Of a DNA stretch of 64,000 bases, positions 44,710 to 52,060 are shown in pieces. Below the pieces are notes generated by a model. It was not told the origin of the DNA and did no database searches. It saw nothing but the letters and a program-made list of their open reading frames with translations. This stretch comes from Leptotrichia hofstadii (lineage in GTDB: Bacteria; Fusobacteriota; Fusobacteriia; Fusobacteriales; Leptotrichiaceae): NCBI RefSeq assembly GCF_007990525.1, contig NZ_AP019823.1:1922001-1986000 (forward strand), written 5' to 3'. The translations under genes were made by a program, and so were the position numbers. The stretch's first letter is position 1. Every line of letters begins with the position of its first letter.

Positions 44710-46008
44710 TTATTTTTGATTCTCTTCAGATAATGTATTAACTTTTTCTTGCTTATTTTTTTCAATAATAATTTGATATTTTTTCTCAGTATCAAATTCA
44801 AGATTTTTTATCTTTTCAGAAATTTCATCTGTCATTGTTTCATTCCCAACAACTAAAACAACAAAGTTCTCATTATTATTTGCATCTATCAATTTCCCAA
44901 TTTTAACTTCACTAATATTATTTGAAAAATTTTTATATAAAATATTTTCAACAGTTTTTAAATCATTTTCCAAAATTTCTTGATTTTTATTTTCAATCGG
45001 TAATGAAACATCTTCAGCATTTTCTTTTATTTTTTCTTCGCTCAGATATTTTGATAAGTCCTGTGCTGTTAAATACTTTTCATTGGATAACTGCTGTATT
45101 TTTAATTTATAGTTTTTCAATTTATATTTTTCCAGTTTTTTTTCTAATTTCTCAATATCCTGTTTTTTAAAGGCATCTCCTACAATTTTTAAAATAACAG
45201 TTTTATCTTTTTTATTAATAGAATTATCAAAAACATAATGATTTTTTAATTCCCCTGAAATAAATTTTTTTAATGAATTTTCTCTCGCTGTATCTTGAAC
45301 TAAAGTTATTGCTGTATATATACTTGGAATAATTATGATTAAACTTACTATATAAAATATTATTTGTTTTTTTATTGAAATTTTATTTCTTGCTTCAAAA
45401 ATATTTCCAGAATAAACTATCAAACCAACTAATGTTGCTATCATTATAAAAAATACATTTATTATAAACAAATATCCTGCTCCAAGAAAAATTTTCAGAT
45501 TCCCATGAGCAATCCCAAATCCTACTACACACAAAGGAGGCATTAATGCTGTTGCAATAGCTACTCCAGGAACTACATTTCCACCATCTTCTTCAGTTTT
45601 TGCAATTACTCCTGCAGTTCCACCAAAAATTGCGATTAAAACATCCCATAAAGTAGGATAAGTTCTTGCTAGTATCTGTGGTGTTGCATCATTTATAGGG
45701 CTTACTAAAAAATAAAAAGTGGAACTTACTACACTTATTAATATAAAAATTCCCAATCTAAAAAGTGATACATAAACTCTTTTTAAATTTCCATTTGATA
45801 ATCCCAATCCTAGCGACTGAATTGGCGACATTAGTGGCGAAATCAACATTGCTCCAATAATTACTGCAACAGAATTTGTATTTAATCCTATTGAAGCTAT
45901 AATCATTGCACAAATCAGAATAAACATTGTTTCCTTTGTAAAATCAGAATCTTCAATAATATTTCTTTTTAAAATCTTGTATTTCTCATGTTTTATTTTT
46001 TCTATCAT
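44710..46008 (-). CDS. DUF389 family membrane protein
   Basis: 432 aa. The membrane half (about 25-245) has the DUF389 core: SIGLNTNSVAVIIGAMLISPLMSPI, FGGTAGVIAK and GVAIATALMPPLCVVGFG. A C-terminal cytoplasmic half of alternating strands and Lys/Glu-rich coiled segments has no family. The role of DUF389 proteins is unknown. Downstream of the GNAT-CDF gene by about 60 bp and possibly in the same transcript. Confidence 0.9.
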   Translation of the reverse strand: MIEKIKHEKYKILKRNIIEDSDFTKETMFILICAMIIASIGLNTNSVAVIIGAMLISPLMSPIQSLGLGLSNGNLKRVYVSLFRLGIFILISVVSSTFYFLVSPINDATPQILARTYPTLWDVLIAIFGGTAGVIAKTEEDGGNVVPGVAIATALMPPLCVVGFGIAHGNLKIFLGAGYLFIINVFFIMIATLVGLIVYSGNIFEARNKISIKKQIIFYIVSLIIIIPSIYTAITLVQDTARENSLKKFISGELKNHYVFDNSINKKDKTVILKIVGDAFKKQDIEKLEKKLEKYKLKNYKLKIQQLSNEKYLTAQDLSKYLSEEKIKENAEDVSLPIENKNQEILENDLKTVENILYKNFSNNISEVKIGKLIDANNNENFVVLVVGNETMTDEISEKIKNLEFDTEKKYQIIIEKNKQEKVNTLSEENQK

Positions 46009-46071
46009 TTTACTATATCTCCTTTATATTTTTATAAATTAGTAACTTATTTAATTTCTATTTCAAAAAAT

Positions 46072-47319
46072 TTAATCATCTTCATAAACAGGCTCTATAT
46101 GAATCAAAAGTCTTTTTATATTTTTATATTTGTGTTTAATTTTTTTTGAAATTTTATTTGTAATATCGTGTGCTTTTTCAATCGTCTTATTTTTATCCAT
46201 TCTCACATCCACAAACATATAAATGTCTTTTCCAGAAGTAGTCATGCGAAAATCATGTGCATTTTCAATTTCTTCAAATTGTAATATTTCTGAACGAATT
46301 TTTTCAATCAGTGCATCATCTTGCGAATCCAGCAATATCAAAGAATTTTCCTTTATCAGTTCATAACCACTCTTTATAATATAAAGTGATACAATAAATC
46401 CTACCACTGTATCAAATGCAGGATGAATCTTTGCTAGAATAAGCCCAATCAAAACAGAAATTGAAATTACAATATCTGTCTTATAATCAGCAAGAAGTGA
46501 ATTTATCAACATATTATTATATTTTTTTGCTTTTTTTTGCATAAAAACCAATTGAAAAATTTTTATCAGTATTGCCAAAACAGTTATAATTATTGGAATA
46601 AATGTAGTATTTACATTATTTTCGCTGTTAAAGGAAATTAATTTTGAAAAATTATCTTTTATAAGCTCAAAAGCTGTTATCATTATAAATGTACCAATTA
46701 TTACACTAAAAACAGACTCTATCTTTCCATGCCCAAATGGATGCTCCTTATCTTCAGGATTGCTTCCAACTTTTAGCCCCACTATGACCAATACATTGGT
46801 AATCAAGTCAGAAAGTGAATTTAATCCATCAGAAAGCAACGACATACTGTAAAAAATTTTTCCAGCTATAATTTTTAATAAAGCCAAAACAATATTTATA
46901 CAAATAGCAAACTTGGAAATAGATAACATATTTTTTTTCTGTCTTTTAGTTTCTGCCAGATTATTCAATATATATCCATCTTCTGTTTTTACAAATCGCT
47001 GTTTTTCAAGAAAATTATTCATTTTTTTATGATTAGTTATGATTAGTGAGTCAAAATTTTTATTTGTAATCCAATTAATTATATATTTTAAAAAAAAGGT
47101 TCCATATCCATTATTTCTCAATTTTGGTAAAATAAATATTTTTTTTAGTTCTGCAATATCATTAAAATCTAAGATTGCATACCCGTATAATTCTTCATCA
47201 TTATATAAAAAATATATATCCTCCTTTTCTTTGTCAAAAGAAAATTTTGGATCTATCTCCAGTAAATCTATTAAAATTTTACTTATATTCTCCTTTTTAT
47301 CCCATTCAACTACTTTCAT
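46072..47319 (-). CDS. GNAT acetyltransferase-cation diffusion facilitator fusion
   Basis: 415 aa. Residues 1-120 look like a GNAT domain (AELKKIFILPKLRNNGYGTFFLKYI with the acetyl-CoA loop RNNGYG; C-terminal NFLEKQRFVKTEDGYIL). From about 128 a full CDF transporter follows: six membrane segments, SLLSDGLNSLSD, EHPFGHGKIESV, LLADYKTDIVIS and the C-terminal cytoplasmic domain with HDFRMT. The first metal site reads NxxxD rather than HxxxD or DxxxD, reminiscent of Mn-type CDFs (MntE). The fusion is unusual; the frame is continuous and only one ribosome start is seen. Confidence 0.85.
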   Translation of the reverse strand: MKVVEWDKKENISKILIDLLEIDPKFSFDKEKEDIYFLYNDEELYGYAILDFNDIAELKKIFILPKLRNNGYGTFFLKYIINWITNKNFDSLIITNHKKMNNFLEKQRFVKTEDGYILNNLAETKRQKKNMLSISKFAICINIVLALLKIIAGKIFYSMSLLSDGLNSLSDLITNVLVIVGLKVGSNPEDKEHPFGHGKIESVFSVIIGTFIMITAFELIKDNFSKLISFNSENNVNTTFIPIIITVLAILIKIFQLVFMQKKAKKYNNMLINSLLADYKTDIVISISVLIGLILAKIHPAFDTVVGFIVSLYIIKSGYELIKENSLILLDSQDDALIEKIRSEILQFEEIENAHDFRMTTSGKDIYMFVDVRMDKNKTIEKAHDITNKISKKIKHKYKNIKRLLIHIEPVYEDD

Positions 47320-47479
47320 CGTGAAACCTCCATTCGTAGCAAAAGAAACTAAACTAAAAAAAATTTAATTTTTGAAAAAGGAATTTCAATTTTAAAATAA
47401 TACACTATAATTACTTAAATAAAAAGTCATACATCAAATTCTCGAAAACATTCTACCATCCGTTTCTTAATCCAAAAGC

Positions 47480-47691
47480 TCAAAAACAGCTACCCTGTAA
47501 ACCTAGAGAAACTAACTTAGTGCTGCTTCGTTCCCGACCTGACACATTTCGCTAACTCTCTACAATACAGGACTATTTTCTCAACACTTTTGAAATAAGA
47601 CGTTGATACTAGAACTTCCCTTAAATTTGACATCACCTCTACTAAAGCGGGTTGTAGATACAGGGCACCGCTAACTCCCCGGCTAGTATGA
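47480..47691 (-). ncRNA. ffs: Signal recognition particle RNA (large bacterial type)
   Basis: Minus strand. The universal SRP loop TGTCAGGTCGGGAACGAAGC is present (GGAA tetraloop closed by compensated pairs), followed by AGCACTAAGTTAG. The 5' part GCGGTGCCCTGTA and the 3' part TACAGGGTAGC pair as the outer helix, and CAACCCGCTTTAGTAGAGGTGA matches the Alu-domain region of the large type. Length about 210 nt, shorter than in Bacillus. Ends are set from the promoter and the last pairing, so they are approximate. RNA partner of Ffh for membrane protein targeting. Confidence 0.93.
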
Positions 47692-47698
47692 CCAAATT

Positions 47699-47727
47699 AG
47701 TATATCATTTTTCTTAAATATTGTCAA
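47699..47727 (-). promoter_or_regulatory. Promoter of the SRP RNA gene
   Basis: Minus strand TTGACA (47727-47722), 17-nt spacer, TATACT (47704-47699). Start expected near 47691. Confidence 0.8.
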
Positions 47728-47794
47728 TGTTATAAAATTTCTTTTTCCATAAGCACTGCAATCTAAAATTTTTGAAATTTTTCAAACCAATGTG

Positions 47795-50700
47795 TTATTT
47801 TTCAAAACTCAAAAGTTCCATCAATTCTCTCTCATTCATCTCAAAAATATCTTTCGATTTCTGATTATCACTTTTATTGTTTTTTTCCAAAATATTTTCA
47901 CTCAACACTCGTTTCTTTTCCTGAAGTTTTATTATTTTTTCCTCAATTGTACCTTCTGTTATCAGTTTTATAACTTGAACACTTTTTTTCTGTCCGATTC
48001 TGTGAGCCCTGTCACTTGCCTGATTTTCTACTGCGAAATTCCACCACGGATCATAATGAATTACGACATCTGCCCCAACCAGATTTAAACCTGTTCCTCC
48101 AGCCTTTAAGGAAATTAAAACTACTTGTCCTTCACCTGAATTGAATTTTTTGGAAATTTCCATACGTTCTTTTGATTTCACTCTTCCGTCTATGAAAAAA
48201 TATTTAACTTTTTCTTTTTCTAGTTCTATCTTTATTTCTTCCAGCGTTCCTAAAAATTGTGAAAATATGAGCATTCTGTGGTTATTTCCCAAAATATCAG
48301 GCATTAATTCCTTTAAAAGTTCAATTTTAGCAACTTCACCTTTATAATTTTCATCAAACAGCTGCGGAGAATTACAGATTTGGCGTAATTTTGTTAAAAT
48401 TGCCAATACTTTCAGATTATTATTTTCTTCCTTATCAAATTCTCTAAGCTCTTTTTTTGCCTGTTTTACGTATGCCATGTATAATTTTTTCTGTTCACTG
48501 CTTAATTCTACTATCATATTGTTTTCTACTTTTTCAGGCAGTTCTGTCAATACTTCCTTTTTTGTTCTTCGCAAAATAAATGGAGAAACTATTTTTTTCA
48601 AATTAAATATTTTTTTAGAATCTGGACTATTTAATGAATTTTTATATTTTTTTCTAAATTTTGTTATGCTGTCTAGATAACCGGGCAAGATAAAATCAAA
48701 AATTGACCAGAGTTCCATAATGCTGTTTTCGATTGGAGTTCCTGTAAGTGCAAAATTTACAGAGCTGTTTAGCTTATCTGTTGCTTTTTTTACAAGCGAA
48801 GATACATTTTTTATATTTTGCGCCTCATCCAGTATTGCCACATCGAATTTTTTGTTTTTATAATTTTTTACGTCATTTCTAAAAGTCTGATAAGTTGTTA
48901 TCAAAATTCCTTTTTCAGCTTTCTCAATCAGCTCTTTTCTTGTATTGGCAGCTCCTTCTACAAGAATTGGCTTTATATCCGAAAATTTATAAAATTCCTC
49001 CTTCCAATTATGCAGAAGTGAAGTTGGAACAATAATTATTCCAAACAAATCCTTATTTTCCAGCTGAATTTCCGAAATAAGCGAAATCGCCTGCAAAGTT
49101 TTCCCAAGTCCCATATCATCTGCCAAAATTCCGCCAAAGCCAATATCATACATATTTTTTAGCCAGTTAAACCCAATTTTCTGATAAGGAAATAGTTTTA
49201 CCTTTATATTTGACGGCTCTTTAATTTCACGATTTTTTATTTTTTGGAAAAGATGCTTAAATTCCTCCATTTCATTTAATTCCTCGTTAATACTGCCAGA
49301 AATTTGTGCCAGCTGCAGGGCTTTTATCTTGGAAATTCTATTTTCTCCAATTTTCAAATCTGAAATCGCATCAGCAATCCCAATCATCTCTTCAGCGCTC
49401 CTGTTGGCAATTTTCACAAGTTCCCCGCTTGACAGCGTAATGAATTTTTCTTCATTCCTTACTGCGTCCAAAACTGTTTCCACATCTTTTTCATCAATTC
49501 CCTCAATATTGAAATTTACACTAAAAAGTTCATTTTCAGCAGATTTTATATTGATTTCCACGCCAATTCTACGGATTTTCCTTATCTTGTCACTCACATT
49601 AATATTCACATTTTCAGCATATTTTTCGTCAATAATATCCGCCATCGCAAGAAATTCATTTTTGTCAATTTCCAGTACAATGTCAGCTGATTTAAGCTGT
49701 TTTGGCATATTATGAAATCCATTTTCCCAATACCAATGATTCTCAACAAGCTTTGCATCTGCATATTTTTGAAAATTTTCAGAAATTTCTTTTTGCAGCT
49801 TTTCATTTTTTTTCGGAATAAAATAGCCATCATCGGTCTTAATGCTTTCCTCAAGGCAGGAAATCGTTACTTGAAGTTTATTTTTACTATGCCCTTCTTC
49901 TACGAAAATATTTACTTTTCCATATTCTTCTGTAATTTGGGCAACTGGAATTTCATATTTTGAAAGCACTTCCTTTATTTCGTTGACTATTTTTCCTGAT
50001 ATTTCATTTAGATATTCTGTTCCACTCCTAGTTCCATCTGTAAGAGTATTCATTATCTCCCATTCCACATCACTCATTTTATGAAATTTCTCAATGTTTG
50101 ATATGCCGTTTTTCAAGCTAAAATAACGGCTTGTAGATGACAAGGCTGTAAAATCCCTTAGAATTATTTTTTCTCTTCCACGTTTATCCTTTTGAAATGC
50201 AAATATTGGCTCATATTCCCCTGTAACATAAAGTGTCTTGCCTTCAGACCTTATTGTTTTTCTATTTTCTACAGCCGAAAATATATGTTCTGCCAGCAAC
50301 GGATTCATTGGCTCGCCCTGCATCTTTCCATAATAACTGTTAAAATGCATTCCAAATCCCTGTTTATTCTTAAAATAGTCATCCAGATTCTTTATTATTC
50401 TTTTATCTGTTTCATTAAAATAATGCAAATCTGGATTGTAAATATTTCTCGGTGTAACTTCATAAGATTCTTTTTTTCCTATTGAACTGATAAAAGATTC
50501 CAGATCTTTTACATAATGCAAGCTTTTTTCTCCTGCCTTTACCCTCAGGGCGGATAATGTCGGTACTATTTGGCTTATTTCCAGTTCCAGCCTGTATTCA
50601 TTTTTTTCCGAATCTGGGATTTCATTCTTATCAAACCTGTTCTTTAATTCCATCAGCTTTTCCCTGAACTCGTTAATTTCTTCCTTTTCAATTTGCTTAT

Positions 50701-51163
50701 AGATATTTTTTTCCTTTTTCCAAAAAGATTTTTTATCCTTTTTAAAAATTTCATCATACTCTTCATCTTCTGAAATTGCTATATAGCTATCAATATTTTC
50801 TTCCTCTTCTTCCCTTTTAAATTCGCTATTTTCCTTAAAATAAATATTTCCAGCCTCAATTTCCTTGTCAGCCGCTATTCCACTCGCAATAATATGTTTA
50901 CACGGTTTTCCAGTACCAGAAAAATTTGGACAGTCACATTCATACACTATGCTTTCATCCTGTTTTCTATTACCTGCAAAATAAATTATATCCACATAAT
51001 AACTGTTCCCATAACTCCCCGCAACTCTCGATTCAACCGTTATCTTGTCTCCAGTTTTTATAAGTGTAGTCAGCTTCGCTTTTTTCTTGTTAAAATATCT
51101 AATTCCTCTATCCACGATAGATAAGCTTGTCAATTTACTTAATTTTTTAAATAATTTTTCCAA
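47795..51163 (-). CDS. SNF2-family helicase with SWIM zinc finger
   Basis: 1122 aa, cytoplasmic DNA translocase. SWIM motif CDCPNFSGTGKPCKH at residues 76-90. A long middle region of bacterial SNF2-associated type follows, then the helicase core: Walker A ADDMGLGKTLQA, motif II LDEAQNIK (DEAQ), LTGTPIENS, and the second lobe with FSQFLGTLEEI, LISLKAGGTGLNL and DRAHRIGQ. The start is a TTG at 51163 with AAGGAA 9 nt upstream; no ATG is in frame. Such proteins (HepA/RapA-like group) probably remodel nucleoprotein; the exact target is unknown. Monocistronic. Confidence 0.93.
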   Translation of the reverse strand: MEKLFKKLSKLTSLSIVDRGIRYFNKKKAKLTTLIKTGDKITVESRVAGSYGNSYYVDIIYFAGNRKQDESIVYECDCPNFSGTGKPCKHIIASGIAADKEIEAGNIYFKENSEFKREEEEENIDSYIAISEDEEYDEIFKKDKKSFWKKEKNIYKQIEKEEINEFREKLMELKNRFDKNEIPDSEKNEYRLELEISQIVPTLSALRVKAGEKSLHYVKDLESFISSIGKKESYEVTPRNIYNPDLHYFNETDKRIIKNLDDYFKNKQGFGMHFNSYYGKMQGEPMNPLLAEHIFSAVENRKTIRSEGKTLYVTGEYEPIFAFQKDKRGREKIILRDFTALSSTSRYFSLKNGISNIEKFHKMSDVEWEIMNTLTDGTRSGTEYLNEISGKIVNEIKEVLSKYEIPVAQITEEYGKVNIFVEEGHSKNKLQVTISCLEESIKTDDGYFIPKKNEKLQKEISENFQKYADAKLVENHWYWENGFHNMPKQLKSADIVLEIDKNEFLAMADIIDEKYAENVNINVSDKIRKIRRIGVEINIKSAENELFSVNFNIEGIDEKDVETVLDAVRNEEKFITLSSGELVKIANRSAEEMIGIADAISDLKIGENRISKIKALQLAQISGSINEELNEMEEFKHLFQKIKNREIKEPSNIKVKLFPYQKIGFNWLKNMYDIGFGGILADDMGLGKTLQAISLISEIQLENKDLFGIIIVPTSLLHNWKEEFYKFSDIKPILVEGAANTRKELIEKAEKGILITTYQTFRNDVKNYKNKKFDVAILDEAQNIKNVSSLVKKATDKLNSSVNFALTGTPIENSIMELWSIFDFILPGYLDSITKFRKKYKNSLNSPDSKKIFNLKKIVSPFILRRTKKEVLTELPEKVENNMIVELSSEQKKLYMAYVKQAKKELREFDKEENNNLKVLAILTKLRQICNSPQLFDENYKGEVAKIELLKELMPDILGNNHRMLIFSQFLGTLEEIKIELEKEKVKYFFIDGRVKSKERMEISKKFNSGEGQVVLISLKAGGTGLNLVGADVVIHYDPWWNFAVENQASDRAHRIGQKKSVQVIKLITEGTIEEKIIKLQEKKRVLSENILEKNNKSDNQKSKDIFEMNERELMELLSFEK

Positions 51164-51237
51164 TTTTGCATTTTCCTTCCTAATAAGTATCCTTATTTAA
51201 TCTTACCAAAGAAATTTTAAAATTACAACTTTATTTC

Positions 51238-51272
51238 AAAAAAAAATACAGCGAAATCCAAATTCCACTGTA
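51238..51272 (-). terminator. Terminator after the DUF1439-like gene
   Basis: Minus strand TACAGTGGAA / TTTCGCTGTA (51272-51263 and 51256-51247), 10 bp with G-U pairs, then nine T. Confidence 0.85.
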
Positions 51273-51289
51273 ATTTTAACTTATTTTTA

Positions 51290-51817
51290 TTAAGTTTGTA
51301 CAAACAATTTTCCATTTTTTATAAACATATTTTTTACTTTAACTTTTTTCTTGCCATCTGGCTCATATTTATAAACTGGATTTGTTTCCAAGTAATTTGC
51401 TATTAATGCCTTCATTGATCTTGCAACAGGTGTTGAGACCATATCTTTACCATTTTTATCCAGAATTTTTTCGACTTGCATGTCTACCAAATAAAGCTGA
51501 TTAGTATTTTCGTCAAACTTAATTTCACTATTTACTTCGATGACTCCTTCTGACCTGTCCGCCAAAAGTGAAGCATCATAATCTGTCACAACATACACTC
51601 TATTATCCTTAAATGAAATCTTAGGATTTTTTACAGTAATTTTTCCTAACAGGAAATTTTTTGTAATTGGAAATTTTTCCTTAGCCTTTGACTCAATTAC
51701 AGAATTTGGCACACGAATGGTTTTATTTGCCAAAAAATCACATGAAATTACTCCAAACATCATTATCAGCATTAATAACGCCGTTTTTAAAAATGAATTT
51801 TTACTTTTCATAACCAA
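51290..51817 (-). CDS. DUF1439/YceB-like lipoprotein
   Basis: 175 aa. Lipoprotein signal with lipobox GVISC at about residue 26; the mature domain (IRVPNSVIESKAKEKFP, VKNPKISFKDNRVYVVTDYD) follows the DUF1439 pattern of E. coli YceB, a TULIP-like lipid-binding fold of the outer membrane. The start is ambiguous: TTG 51817 has AGGAG 7 nt upstream, while ATG 51811 is 13 nt away; I keep TTG. Promoter sequences come from repeat copy B just upstream. Confidence 0.75.
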   Translation of the reverse strand: MVMKSKNSFLKTALLMLIMMFGVISCDFLANKTIRVPNSVIESKAKEKFPITKNFLLGKITVKNPKISFKDNRVYVVTDYDASLLADRSEGVIEVNSEIKFDENTNQLYLVDMQVEKILDKNGKDMVSTPVARSMKALIANYLETNPVYKYEPDGKKKVKVKNMFIKNGKLFVQT

Positions 51818-51849
51818 TCTTTTTCTCCTTTTCTTTGTTACAATTTACT

Positions 51850-51965
51850 TGAACTTATAATAAAACTAGTTTAAAACAGAACTCAAAAGTTATGACTATT
51901 TTCCTCAAACTCTAAATTTATATAATTTCTAGCAGTCCAATTTTAAACGGGTTCGAGTATATTTT
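51850..51965 (-). repeat. Dispersed intergenic repeat, copy B (inverted)
   Basis: Reverse-strand relative of 44051-44175: TATACTCGAACCC, AATTATATAAA, GTTTGAG, ATAGTCA, CTTTTGAGTTC and GTTTTAAA in the same order. Its end (TTGAGT, 21 nt, TATAAG) falls where the promoter of the lipoprotein gene should be. Between uvrA and that gene; no ORF. Confidence 0.6.
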
Positions 51966-52060
51966 AAAATAATTTTCAAGTATTTGCTTGACCTAATAAT
52001 ACAAAATATTATTTATTATTTCATATTTTTAAAATTAGTTTTATCTTTTATTACAAAATT

